DNA from: Phoronis australis | Taxonomy: Eukaryota > Phoronida > Phoronidae | Assembly: GCA_002633005.1 (NCBI GenBank) | Contig: NMRA01000040.1 | Span: 742,395-806,394, forward strand | Length of the DNA stretch: 64,000 nucleotides | Direction of reading: 5' to 3' | In this document: positions 1-11,600 of the stretch, one piece after another | Layout of the letters: every line of letters starts with the position of its first letter | Numbering within the stretch: position 1 is the first letter of the stretch | Position numbers and translations under genes: made by a program | Notes under the pieces: generated by a model | Database searches by the model: none | What the model saw: only the letters and a program-made list of their open reading frames with translations | Told to the model about the DNA's origin: nothing

Positions 1-200
1 AAGAGTAAGCGTTTTACCCACTGACCTTTAAGTTAACTCGCATTTTTGTTGTTATGATTAAGCACACATTAACTCCATTTTTATGAGACAGTAATCTGCA
101 AATGTTGGCATGGTGAGCGTTTAAAATACACTGTCCTGGGCCCTTATGATTGATGTTTTGTGGAGAAACCTGTTTACTAAATGTCTTTTTCATCTTTTAG

Positions 201-2684
201 ATATGAAATACTCTACAAGCAGGCTGTCGGCACTGAAGACATCTTCTTGGGGATGGGTAACAAAAATATGTCAACATCAAGTTGCGAAGATATGATTGTA
301 AGTGTTCGTCTGCCAAAAAGTCGTATGGTGTTGAAATTATTTTGGATTTTAAGGTCATTGTTTATAGGCCATTTTGAAGCCTTTTAATTTCCGATGATTT
401 TAGCAGTTTTGAACGTTAATTTCTGTCTAGTGCATATGTTAATGTGCATGAACTTTTGCACACTGATATTTTGGTCAATGACCAAGAGAACGGTTTCTCA
501 GATTTTTGATTTTCCTTTAAACAATGAAGACATTTTGGGTTATGCAAAATGGGATGTTGTTTTGAAAAAGAAGTTTGATGGCTGATATCTGTTAACTTAG
601 GGTAAATCAAAAATCTGAGACAGATTTCTGCTCTTAAGAATATATAATTTAATTACTAATTTGTTAACAGTTTAGGGTTTTTAGAAACTCTTGTTCTAAG
701 CAAAAATTGAGATTGTTCTTACAAAATGGTTGTAACGTGATTATAACAACATTTTAACATTACCATTTAGTGAAAATATATACTTTCATAAACTAAAGTG
801 AACAATTTCAGCACGAAAAGACTACACGATTGTTCTCAATAGTTATTAAATGGTTTGTATGTTGGTAAAATGCAGTGTTCTTTCAGGTATTATTGAAATT
901 TTTAAAAGTCCACGAAACATCTCTTTTGACGAATCCCCAACCACCTGCGTAAAGAGGAAGTCCAAAAATGTCAACTTCCCCTCCCTGTAGGTGTCACCGA
1001 CATCTTAAGAAAGTTTTAAGTGTAAAAAGTTGGTTGTTAACCCTTTTGCACCACACATTTTGTACTCTGTCTAAAATTGCCAATTCCTTACATTTATTAA
1101 AAACTTCTGTGTATGCATTGATGGTGATGAATTTTATGTTTCAATAAATTGTTTGTTTTTACATTTCAGATAAAAATAAAATTGCCAGATACAAAGTCTT
1201 CAGAACTAGACTTAAATGTGAAACAAAGGTTTCTGGACTGTCGGACTCCCAAGTTGTAAGTATTCTCCTGCAGTGTGATGAAAATAAAAAAATTACTAAC
1301 AAAATTTTGCTAAAAATTCTAAATTCTTCATATTGTGAAGTGTTTGTAGACAGATAAGCCATAGAGTGAAGTTGGAAAAAACAAATGAATTCAGGACTAA
1401 TTAAAATATTAGTTTTTCTTTGGGTCATCCGGGAGTTCCAGTTGTATTTGTTCCAGTAATGTCCGCATTTAAATTTAGGCATTACTGTAACACTCCACAA
1501 GCTGTGTGGTCTTGCAGTAGTGATCTTACTTGTGTTCCCAAATAATATTTCCATGACCATCTTTTATAGCTGTCATATTGTGGACATGGTTGGAGGTGTA
1601 AACCTAGGGTATAAAAACATTCCAAGATGGGCCATCAAAAGCTGATAGGCCAGTGCCAAATTTTCTCCCTAGACGAGCAGGAGACAGTTAATATGCCTCT
1701 CAGATGTCCGATTCGGTTACTACTGTCCACTCCTCTGTTGTGTTGCTTTGGTCTAAAGGAAATACGTTCCAACAACTTCGAATGAAAAAATCACTCAACT
1801 ACAAGAGAAGTTTACGTTTACTTCAGGAGTGAAATTTACCTTGAAGTTCCCAGCACACACATACTTCAATGTACCACTCCGCGTGATTGGGTTAGTGGAT
1901 GAAAAGAATCGAAACAATGTCCACATTTGCCGGATTTATTCCTAATTTAATTACTTTGAATCTCTGTTTAATATGTCACATTGATTTTTAGTTGTTTTAA
2001 TGCTTGTTGAACTATTAAAAAGTTTAGTACATGTACAAACTGAAACATAGCACACTGTATTTGTGCGCGAAAGCATTCATGTTAAAAATCTCACCTGAGG
2101 CCAATTTGTTGTGTCTACAACTTGAAGCCAGCAGACAGAAATTCATAGCCTTCTTGGCAACAAACTAAAAGCCAAAGTAAAAATGGCAACTTCTGGCTAT
2201 ACTCTTTGAGAAACAGCATGTGCGCACCCAGGGGGGGGGGGTACCGGGGGCTCAAACGAACCCCCCATTTGGTGAAGTGGGTGAAAAGGCCCGCCTCAAA
2301 AACTCCGAAAAAAGTATGAAACGAAACAGAAGTCCACTAAAAAGACAGGAATTTGATGAATGCACAATTCGTAACTTTGAAGGTACCTTGTGAATCTTTA
2401 TCAGTAAAAGATCCACATTCTCAAAAATTCAAGTCCCCCATTTTTAGGCTGGGTGCGCGCATGAACAGGCCTGTATAATTTTCTTGTATTCACTTTTTGT
2501 ACTCACAAAACACTTACAACGAAGTAGACCGATCATCTATACGTTGTTCTTTTTCAGTAAACTAGGACTACATCTTCCCCATCCTGTAGACCATAAAAAT
2601 GGAAAGGCAAAATTTGATGTGGACACGCATACGCTCACAGTAACATGTCGCATGACAAGGGAATACGACTTTATGAACTTCTGA
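201..2684 (+). CDS. DNAAF6: DNAAF6 (PIH1D3) dynein axonemal assembly factor, last three coding exons
   Basis: Three spliced exons in consistent phase: 201-297, 1170-1255 and 2558-2684 (stop TGA 2682-2684). Each follows a pyrimidine-AG acceptor; the first two end in GTAAGT donors. The reading runs through YEILYKQAVGTEDIFLGM, then IKIKLPDTKSSELDLNV, RFLDCRTPK, and ends LGLHLPHPVDHKNGKAKF ... REYDFMNF. This is the C-terminal CS-like domain of PIH1D3/DNAAF6, including the family's typical YDFMNF end. In known members the protein acts in the cytoplasm with HSP90/R2TP-type co-chaperones to preassemble outer and inner dynein arms for motile cilia. The 5' exons lie left of the window, so the gene is partial here. 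It converges on TIMM10B. Family assignment is by recognised motif order; I am confident of it. Confidence 0.9.
2217..2463. mobile_element. MITE with CATG-GCGCACCC terminal inverted repeats, copy 1
   Basis: A 247-bp element in the last DNAAF6 intron. It begins CATGTGCGCACCC and ends GGGTGCGCGCATG, an inverted repeat matching at 12 of 13 positions. It is flanked on both sides by AACAG, a likely 5-bp target-site duplication. It contains an 11-G run and no coding potential. A second copy lies at 60114-60366. Non-autonomous DNA transposon; superfamily not assigned. Confidence 0.75.
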
Positions 2685-3312
2685 ACTACAGCACTGCAGG
2701 CTGTTCAATGCAACTGATACACCGGAAGTAGCATACTGTGGTCAAGAAATCTTGTCTGGAGATGCATCCTGAACTGGTGCTCGTTGTAGTTTTTGCACAT
2801 CTCTTGAAAGATAGCAGAAATTAAGTGTTGCCGGATAGGTGCGGTAGTACGAGATTAGGTCAACTGATCACACATAGGATGAGAAATGAACTATCAATGT
2901 GGAAGGCTTAGATTCCTCATCACAAAAGGATGTAAAACTTGCTTACTGAGTCGTACTTACCAACAAGTTTGTTATGACTGTCATTATCATTTTGTGGTTT
3001 TGTTGGCTGGTTAACATCGGTGGTTATTTGAAAATGTTATGGCTGTGACTAAAGTCTGCTTGCTTTTCACTTCACGTTGTTAGTTGGTATTTGGTTACTG
3101 CATGTGCAGTACAGTCCATAAATATTTCGTCCTACTGGTAACAACATGGTAATGCACGGATTTCTGAACTACACTGTATTCTAATATTGACCAAATTTCG
3201 TGAAACTGAACTACTTTTTAAAAGTCAAATACTTTATTTATTATGTATCTAATGTTCCAACATTCCAATGATAGGTGGTACATTTCAGTATTATGATTTT
3301 TGATTTATTACA

Positions 3313-3318
3313 AATAAA
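3313..3318 (+). promoter_or_regulatory. Possible polyadenylation signal of DNAAF6
   Basis: AATAAA lies about 630 bp after the DNAAF6 stop codon in an AT-rich stretch. It is the first canonical signal I see on this strand before the LINE remnant. The stretch 2685-3480 has no other coding signal and is probably 3' UTR and spacer. This is an inference; no transcript evidence is available. Confidence 0.4.
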
Positions 3319-3479
3319 GAGCATTGCTAACTTATTCAACGAGCAATTATTTTTATTATTTTTTCTGCGTTTAAGCCTCTTGCATAAAGCCAATATGTAC
3401 CATAAGTTTGCTTAATTAAGTGCATAAAGTTGCAAAACACTCATTGCCAATGATTTTTCAACATCAAAAACACTAACTG

Positions 3480-4213
3480 TTAAATTATAGACCACTCACC
3501 ACTGTCCAAGTGGTCGCTAATTTTCCCTTGCCAAGGTTGTGGGCTTTGAAAAGAATCAACAGTATGGATGCAATATTGCTTTCTGACTTGACTTGTACCC
3601 CTGGACACCTTGAAATGCATACGGCCTCCATGACTGCTCGTCATCTGGTCCAGTTGGTAGCCTTTGTTCATTCCACGACATGCCAATAGAGAGGTGTTCA
3701 GATGTTGCAGTTCTTCTCCAATTTTGCATAGGACTGCCTTGCTACCGTCTCCCTTGGGGTTCCATTTAAGGGCAAATTTAATGATAATATTTGCATTGGG
3801 CTGTCTCCATGGCTTCCTGTCTGGCTCTGCTCCACAGTTTCATTTGTTACTGTGCCAGATCTTTCGATTCGCAGGATTTGACGAAGACATCCGGTATTTG
3901 TTGATGATGGATTTAGTAAGTTGCCATGTCTCTGACCGTAAAGCAGGACGGACACGACATCTGAGTTGAAGATTTTGAGTTTAGTTTTCATGGAATATGT
4001 TTTGGACTTCCAGACAGGTTTCAGCATAGCCTGTGCTAGATGGGCCTCCTTACTACACGCCTTGATGTCTTTCTCTGTTCCGTCCTTAGTGCTGACTATA
4101 CTACCCAGATAGGTGAATATTGCACTGTACTGAATGAAAAATAAAGTGTTATGTGCCCCAAAAGCAACATGGCTGGATCCATGCCCGAACTCTAGATGGC
4201 GCTTGTGTTGCAT
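3480..4213 (-). mobile_element. Decayed non-LTR retrotransposon (LINE), C-terminal end of ORF2
   Basis: On the minus strand about 4213-3698 reads FTYLGSIVSTKDGTEKDIKA, then LKPVWKSKTYSMKTKLKIFN, SVLLYG and CLRQILRIE. This is the signature of the region just after the reverse transcriptase domain in many invertebrate LINE ORF2 proteins (thumb/connection part, with the LLYG motif). The usual SETW after LLYG is altered. The open frame has no 5' part or RT core and continues in another frame toward 3480, so it is a dead 5'-truncated copy. It lies between the 3' ends of DNAAF6 and TIMM10B. Confidence 0.8.
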
Positions 4214-4477
4214 AATACCAGATGTTTTGTGGTTCTAAGTTCCCATCAAGAAATGTCACATCTCATTAAGCAGGAATAAAACCAGAAATTATCTTTTCAA
4301 ATGAATGCACTGAGATAATTTATAATTTAGAATGACATTTTTTGCATATAATTTGTTAGAATAAATAAAAAGTCCTGAAATGACATGAGAAATTTTACAT
4401 CCACATCCTCGAACACCCATTTCTTTCACAAAAAGACAAATTCTGTACAAAACCCCACCCAAATATATCACGTAATA

Positions 4478-7400
4478 TCATAATGTTCCACTCTGCGGAG
4501 CAACAGCACCATTCGCAGTCTCTTTCTCATTTCCACCAACACTGCTGCTCTGTAGAGTTTCAGCAGCACCGTTAAGGGGTTCAGTTCCAGCTACTGCCTC
4601 AGTCTGAGTTTTGGACAACTGCTCCTGTTGTTTGGTAAACTCTTCCACCATAGCTTCTTGTCGCTTGGCCTGTTGTACCATGAAGGTCCTCATGATTTTC
4701 TGATTGATGTTCAGCGCCTTGTTGGAACATGCTTCAATGCATTGCAACTGAAAGAAACAACTACTACGTGTTTATTGGGTTATGACAGCAGCGTTATTAA
4801 CACTGCATTCAGCCAAATGTTTTACAAAACTATTTATTTTATAAATAATTTAATCCTGCTAGTAAAAGTATATGTGAAGGAAGACAGTATGCACAATTCA
4901 ATTTTGCACTAAATGCAAATCTGTTTTTGAGTGGATCACATTACCATGCCTTTTTAATGAAATGTGGCAAAAAACAAAGATACATTTAGAGCAGGACATG
5001 GTATCAAGTACACAAATAAATTACATCATTTTCTAGAAAATTATTTTATTTTTGGCAGCTTTTTACTTCTTCACAAACACAATAAATCCCAATTTTCAAT
5101 AGTACCTTACGCAAAAGTGAGGGAATCTAGGTTCACTATTAAAGAGGAGGCAGTGTGGCCCTGTGGAATAAGTCCGCTTCCTTTACTCAAGATTGTGGGT
5201 TTGAGTCCCACTGGGGCTCAGTGTTAAACCCTTGAGTCAGATCTCTAGCTCCTTAGCTCAGTTTTAACTATATATTTATGAAGCATCAATGGTGACCAGC
5301 GCACGTCTGTTGAAACTTGTACCAGACTGCCTGCAATTACTTTTTTGCTGTTGGAACGTGATTTGGCAAAATAAAAAATGGGGATGCAAGAAGACAAAAT
5401 TTGATGCTTCATTAATACCATTTTCACATCCTTGAAAACGTGACATACAACAAACAGCTTTAATATTGCCAGGAGTCCTTAATGGAAACATCAGGACACT
5501 TTCTTAAAAGGTGTTTTGGAAACTGCACATGGAAGACAAGAGAAAATATGAGACGGATGCCTTGTACATCTTTACACATCTGTTGTTTTCATATGGAAAA
5601 ATATCAAAAGATTTCTTTGTTTTTTTTTGGGAAAGAGATCAAGAAAAGCATACATTGAATATGGCGAACATAGCGACCAACTTCATACTACCTCGTTATC
5701 TGTCAAATCTCTGTAGTTGAAGTTGGACGCACATCTAACAAAGCAATGTTCCGTCATCTTGTTATACTGTAGCAGGAAATCCTTGAACTACAAGCAAAGA
5801 AAAACATTGAAAAACACAGAAAGAAGAAAACAAAAAGCAACAGGTTATGCCAGAAACAAAACGCCAGCATTTTAACATAGCAGTAAACAGCTTTGCGCAG
5901 ACGTGGGTAAAAAAGAGATCAAATACAATCTGGCAAAAATTAGTGTCATTCAAAAATACAATCTTCCTTGAGTTATTTATCGGTGTTGGTAAAATGATGG
6001 CGCAATCTTTTGCATTGGCTTTCAGCAGTTCACCGCCATGAAATATTATGTTACCTAGTATTGGCCAGTTTCTTTTCTCCTTGATTCCTCTAGCAACGGT
6101 TCTTCTCTTCCACAAGGTTATGTGCATGTCACAACAAATTGTCGCAACTGGTTTCATTTAGTTACAAGTTTTTGGTATTTTAAAACCAGCAAACTGAATT
6201 TCAGAACAAAATTTCCTGCTGCAAAGGTGTCATCCCCTGAGAGGTGCCGCAAAATTTTAGGAAATGACATGTGTGCCTGTCACCAGCGTACTATTTTCTA
6301 AATGATGACAGACTTGTCTTAATTACAAGAGGGGGGGAATTAGGCAAGAAAATGACATTTATTAGAATATTAGATTGCTTTCACTTAAATTAAATGACCG
6401 TGCTGCAAGCAAGGACAAGGACAAGATGAGTGTCGGTTGACAACCAGATTTTGTATGCACCACCACTGGTCAAAAGGTCTACATGTTGTCTATATAAGTT
6501 TCACGACGAGATGACAAACACATCTACCCAGGCTTTGTGAAATTTCAGGGTATAACGCCACGGAGCTCAAGTCTAGACACAGTAGGTCAGTGCCAGTGGT
6601 ACCTAGGCTAGCTGAATTTTGAGGAGTCTTCAAACAGCGTCAGTGACAGTGGCTGGTTGAAAACTGAGACAGACCCTGGGCAGAGGCACAGTCGTCTTCA
6701 GCATTTAATAGTCCCCAATACATTACAGATAGTGTATTGGGCCATGGCATTGGGGACGATCAGAAGCTAAGGACGCCCGTGGCCGGCGTGGGCAGAGCAG
6801 CCAGAGCAAGAGGCACGTTTAGTAGTAATAATCTTTATTTAAAAGTCGGTGATCCTTAACAATGAAACATTAGCACAAGTGCTATTATCCGACAGATTTA
6901 AAATCTACAAAATGAACAGAACTAAAATACTAGCTAATTCTACAGTACGGAGAATATACAGAACTTAAACATAAATGTAAGTACAAAAGCACACATACAT
7001 GTTACGAAGCGTGTAGGCATCCATAGCAGTCTTCACAAGAGCAGATCTCAGAGAAAAAGTCATGAGCAAGAGTGATAAATTCATTTAAGGTAGTACATTG
7101 TCTCATTACTGATGGCAATGAGTTCCATAGCAAAGTACCTTTATGGGAGATTGAGTTACATCCGTAAGTCATCGTATTAAAGCGTTTCACATAGAGACAG
7201 TTTTCACCTCTGAGACCGTATCCAGACTCTCTAAATTCAAGCTTTCCTGACAAAGGACAGGGTCCAATAATATGAACATTTTTNNNNNNNNNNNNNNNNN
7301 NNNNNNNNNNNNNNNNNNNNNNNNNNNNNNNNNNNNNNNNNNNNNNNNNNNNNNNNNNNNNNNNNNNNNNNNNNNNNNNNNNNNNNNNNNNNNNNNNNNN

Positions 7401-8205
7401 NNNNNNNNNNNNNNNNNNNNNNNNNNNNNNNNNNNNNNNNNNNNNNNNNNNNNNNNNNNNNNNNNNNNNNTTTTTTTCCTGGAGTAATTGTTATTTTATG
7501 AAAATTCGAAATCGCAAAATTGTACGTAGTGACTTCTCTTTGTCGGCTGTGTTGACTTTAAGGTCAATATCTTCGCACAGGAACGTCTAATCGAAATGGT
7601 TTTTTTGGCAAATTATTCATCATAAAAAGTTCTTTAAAATGATGTATTACATGTCTATTTACGTTTCTTAGTTTTGAAATAATAATATTTTGAACTCGCA
7701 GATTCGATTTGACAGAATTTTTACCAAAAATTTTGACACGAAAATGACATTTTCTCCGGAACCATAAGTCCAATTTAAAAAATTTTACTATCGTTATTTT
7801 AGTCTCGAAAAGAGCTTTCTAATGATGTATATTACATGCACATTTTCTAAAATTTTTGAAAAATGCTGTCCTCCCTACTGTGGTGGTACCTGTACCGGCT
7901 AGGCTAGCTGAATTTTGACGAGTCTTCATACAGCGTCAGTGGCAGTGGCTGGCTGAAAACTGAGACAGACACTGGGCAGAGGCACAGTCGTCTTCAGCAT
8001 TTAATAGTCCCCAATACATTACATATAGTGTATTGGGCCATGGCATTGGGGACGATCAGAAGCTGAGGACGCCCGTGGCCGTGGGCAGAGCAACGTTTCA
8101 AGTCATCAAGTGATTTAAAAAAAAATTAAAGGGTTAAATTAAAGAAATTAAAACGATAATCACGAGACTTACATTGCGCACACCTTCTTTATCAGTGGCG
8201 TCCAT
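4478..8205 (-). CDS. TIMM10B: TIMM10B (Tim9/Tim10-family small Tim chaperone), complete, three exons
   Basis: Minus-strand exons 8205-8173 (ATG, 11 codons, donor GTAAGT), 5787-5692 (32 codons, donor GTAGTA) and 4747-4478 (89 codons plus stop). All junctions are phase 0, giving 132 residues. The N-terminus is [11 protein letters not shown]. Exon 2 reads [19 protein letters not shown] and exon 3 starts [13 protein letters not shown]. The CFVRC and CIEAC pairs are the twin CX3C motif of small Tim proteins, here 15 residues apart; in the family these cysteines form two disulfides in the intermembrane space. FLLxYNxMTExCFxRC points to Tim10b, which docks the Tim9-Tim10 chaperone on the TIM22 carrier translocase. 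The Gln/Glu-rich C-terminal tail is longer than in human TIMM10B. The gene is head to head with arfaptin. Exon 1 is short and was found by phase and by the continuity [17 protein letters not shown]. Confidence 0.9.
5145..5277 (+). repeat. tRNA-derived SINE, copy A
   Basis: The sequence carries a tRNA-like A box (TGGCCCTGTGG, about 5157-5167) and B box (GGTTTGAGTCC, 5198-5208), then a shared non-tRNA body ending GTTTTAACTATATAT. An inverted second copy with the same body lies at 11336-11462. It sits in intron 2 of TIMM10B. These are the internal RNA polymerase III promoter parts expected of a SINE; it is not a functional tRNA, as no proper cloverleaf is visible. Confidence 0.65.
6598..6800. 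repeat. Direct repeat, left copy (about 200 bp)
   Basis: About 200 bp beginning at TAGGCTAGCTGAATTTTGA and ending near GTGGGCAGAGCA recur at 7897-8092 with a few substitutions and a small deletion. Both hold the self-complementary-looking stretch around CCCCAATACATTACA and AGTGTATTGGG. The two copies flank a LINE 3' fragment and an assembly gap, all within intron 1 of TIMM10B. Confidence 0.8.
6835..7270 (-). mobile_element. LINE 3' end (ORF2 C-terminus plus tail), truncated by an assembly gap
   Basis: Minus strand 7253-7002 reads [20 protein letters not shown] followed by SLPSVMRQC and [10 protein letters not shown], the usual last segment of ORF2 in jockey/CR1-like non-LTR elements. The strand then ends in AATAAAGATTATTACTACTA near 6835, which looks like the element's 3' tail. 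The upstream part disappears into N positions 7284-7470. Dead or incomplete as assembled. Confidence 0.75.
7284..7470. other. Assembly gap (187 N)
   Basis: A run of N inside intron 1 of TIMM10B, directly upstream of the LINE fragment; probably a repeat-induced scaffold gap. Poly-T borders it on both sides. Confidence 0.99.
7897..8092. repeat. Direct repeat, right copy (about 200 bp)
   Basis: Second copy of the 6598-6800 sequence in the same orientation. It ends about 80 bp from the first coding exon of TIMM10B. Confidence 0.8.
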
Positions 8206-8648
8206 ATTAATTCAAACTTGCTTGCCTCGAACAAGAACAAAAATTCACGGGATAACCATTTTCACGCTTCTTTCATAGTAGAAAAATTGCCAGCGCACAT
8301 TCCCAGATGAAAACATGTTACGAATTTATCGAAAATATGAAATATTTTGCTTAACATATAAAATTGCTATTTTTAAAAGTGATCCAAGGTGATTTCTTAA
8401 CTTATCCATCCATACTTTGTGAAATTTAGTCATCTTATTATAATTTGATTCGACTTTAACAAATCATGTGAACAAAACCGGAAACGGTGACGTCAACATC
8501 CAACAAAAATCTATTTCTAATGTTGTAGAGGAGCCCTGAAAATTTTCTTCTCAAAATTACCTTCACTCTCGGGCTTCAGGGCTTAGCTGTTTGACGTAAG
8601 TATAGTTCGGCTTTAAAAGACACACGCCAAGCGATTTAGTTTCTAATC
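8206..8648. promoter_or_regulatory. Putative bidirectional promoter of TIMM10B and arfaptin with a CRE
   Basis: The start codons of TIMM10B (minus, 8205) and arfaptin (plus, 8649) are 443 bp apart and point away from each other. A perfect palindromic CRE, TGACGTCA, lies at 8488-8495. A related half site, TTGACGTAAG, lies near 8591. CREB/ATF sites are common in TATA-less bidirectional promoters of housekeeping genes. I see no good TATA box placed for either gene. The promoter function is inferred from layout and this motif. Confidence 0.6.
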
Positions 8649-8676
8649 ATGGATGAATACAGTGACTTGTCGGCCA
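8649..8676 (+). CDS. ARFIP2: Arfaptin first coding exon (28 nt)
   Basis: ATG followed by nine codons and one base, then a GTGAGT donor at 8677. Read through without splicing it stops after 12 codons. Joined to an acceptor at 12655-12656 (after a T-rich stretch) it enters the main frame upstream of the ATG at 12668. Without this exon the protein could start at 12668 (MATENYN), which remains the alternative. The spliced reading gives an acidic N-terminus, as in other arfaptins, and puts the gene's 5' end beside TIMM10B. Confidence 0.6.
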
Positions 8677-11600
8677 GTGAGTTCTGACCAGCAGACAGTC
8701 ATTGAAAATGTTGATTGGAAAGATAAAGACTAAAAGAGGTCAATGTTTTCGTCACGTGGTAATGGTTGCAGTTTGTTTTGAAATTCAGTGTCTTAGTTTC
8801 AACTTCTATCTTGTTTATTCTTGCCATGGACCTTTTTATTTTGATATTCTAAAATATGAAAATAGGATTTATGTGTAATGTTCACCCCTGATCCCGAGCT
8901 AGGCACCAATATTGGCAATTGGTTCCTCTGCTAATCCTAGTCACAAGTTATAGGATATGGAGCAACAACAATAACACTGCTTACATGGCTAAGCACTCAC
9001 TTCTTATGAACGTGGCTCATGGTCATGGCTCATGGGCCTTTAGACTAAGTTTACTGGGTTGTAAACGTGGCTCAACACTCACAAAAAGTGGCTTAGAGTT
9101 AGACGCAAAGGCCAAAGCACGACTCCTGTATCACAAACATGGTTCATGGACTGCAAACGTGGCCCATGAAAAAATGTTAACTTTATTGGTCTTCACAGTG
9201 CTACCTGGAGGCAGAATGATAAATGTTTACAAAGACTGGTTACCGACATGTTCACGAATGCGCAAGTTTTGTTGCTTGGATAGTCTAGGTCGGTCGTATT
9301 CTCAACTCGGCACTCGGTGTTTGGCATAACGCCAAGTTGCATTTGACTATATGGTAAAAATTCCAAGTCACCAAAAGAAATCTGTAGTTGCCGAAACAGA
9401 AATTTCCAGATCACCAAATTAAATCTGAGGTTGCCGATCCGTCATTAAAATCGTCGAATGAAAATTGTCGTTTAGCCGTGTTGTGCCCCATTCTCATACG
9501 TACCTCTCCACATTTCCAGTTTCTCCTCGCAAATGTACTTTCATTCTCTAACTCAATTCCTCTCGCCTATGAACCAACATAGAACGCAGATGATTGCATA
9601 CACTGGTGGCGCGTATTTCACCGATCTTGTCCCTTTTTTGCCGAACAATTCCGACTAATGTCTGTTTACTTCCTGTTGTAATATAAGCTGGTGTTTGATA
9701 TGTGCTGACTGCTGTGATGGCAAATGCACTGATTTAAAAAAAAATGAATGGAACAATTCTAAATGAAAGGTAATTAATCTGGGAAAACTGTTAGTAAAGT
9801 TTGGAAGTCAACACGAACTTTGAAATGAATTTAGAGTGAATTATTGCGTGACTTTGACACTCGCAGTGATGACTTTGTGGCCACTTGAGATTTTTCCCGT
9901 TTCGCCAAATACAATCTGAGGTCACATTGGCGACTGTCAACTCGAGCCGTGCAACTACTTTACTGTACTGTACAGTATTGCCACTGGTTTGGCAATTCGA
10001 TCACTCCGTCCATCACATAGGAGTGATGATCCTACTTAAAATTTGATGATTGGAAAAGTAAAATATGCTGTCCAATTTATTAGGAAAGAATTACCTTTCA
10101 ATAATTTGGATGTAATTAGCGATGACGTGTCATGGCATGAGATGACGAAATTTGGATCTGGAAAATAGACATGACTGGGTCCAAAACGTCATAATGACGT
10201 CAAAATGATGTCATGCTAAACATTCCTATAGATTGATTACAAATAGCCTAACTACCATTACTTACCTTTCAGTGTTTCATCATGAACAAATTATGTAGGT
10301 CAGCTGGCATAAACTGACCTTTCTTCGAAAGTGGTCAGTTGCCTGTCATTCAAATTTGTGGCAGCGCTGACAAAAAGATGTTAAACTGCAAAACAGATAC
10401 TGAAGTACACTGCTGAGTGCTGTTGAGGATTATTACAATTTTTTCTTTTTATGAATTAAAATACTTTAATCCTCTAATTTCAATTTCTTCAAGGTTTCTG
10501 GCATTGCTGCTAATGATCAAAATGGGTGACAGCTGTTCTGGTGGTCAGAACCACGTACTACTCTCAAAACTCTCTCTTGTTATTGTTTAACGAAATTTTT
10601 ATTACTCCAACTGAAAGAGTGCGCAATGATGCTTTTCACATAAGGAAAAACAATTGATGGTTACTTTCTCAGTTTCAAAGAAAGCAAATATTAACTATTG
10701 AGTTTTACCTGTAAGACTCATGCATGGTTTCTGCTCTGCTGTTTTTTTGAGGCTCATCGTTTTTAGTCTTGTACCGACAGTGATGTCATACTGTATCTCA
10801 AGGTCTTAGTGCTTCGAGTTTGGGGACACGTATTAGCTCTATTCTGCGACGAAAAATATTTAAGAATAACGTGAAATTTCACTCATCAGGCCCAAAAGTT
10901 CCCCTCCTATGATTGAAAAAACTTAGTCTCGCAAAACGTGAATTTTGTCGACTTGAGGCATTGCTGTAGAGGAGTGGTGACCAAGGTGTGAAGTTGGTGG
11001 TGAACAAGGTGGAAATCTTCCCTCAACCTAACAATCCTTTCAAATGGCACAAGGTCCTTTGCCTTCGGGTGAGCCAGGACCCTGTTTTCAGTATGTAATT
11101 AATGCATCAGAGAAGAGAAAGATAATTATTAGCAACTTATCAGTCTTTGAGCATTGTCTCATCGTGATATTGATAGTTAACTATATTGTGCAAGTCTAGA
11201 AGGTTGTACGCAATACAGATTGTTATAAAATGTAATAATTGCAGGTGGTCTGGTATATATATATACCAGACGTGCGTGCGCCATACCTGTGAACCCTTTG
11301 CACTGATCACCTGGAACCAATTTTGTGCTTTATTAATATATATAGTTAAAACGAAGCTGAGGAGCTAGAGACCTGACTCAAGGGCCTAGCAGTGTGCCTT
11401 AGTCCCACAACCTTGAGTAGTGGAAGCGGACTCTTTATTAACCCACTACCACACTGCCTCGGCCATCCAATTGGTTAAATATAGACATGATATTTATGAA
11501 ATTCAAATTCATCATGCCAGCTTCGTTTAAGGATGACCTATACACTGTTATGTTGCAAAATCGTGAATTAATATCCATAAACTGAAATTAAAGGTTCATA

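Noticed and set aside
1159-1560. 133-codon minus-strand open frame
   Set aside because: It overlaps DNAAF6 exon 2 on the opposite strand and has no recognisable domain; the exon's frame and splice sites explain the sequence.
5190-5220. tRNA gene suggested by the B-box-like GGTTTGAGTCCCACT
   Set aside because: No complete cloverleaf is visible, and the same body recurs at 11336-11462, so it is a SINE.
8919-9329. 136-codon plus-strand open frame
   Set aside because: Built from repeated CATGGCTCA-like words in arfaptin intron 1; no protein-like pattern.
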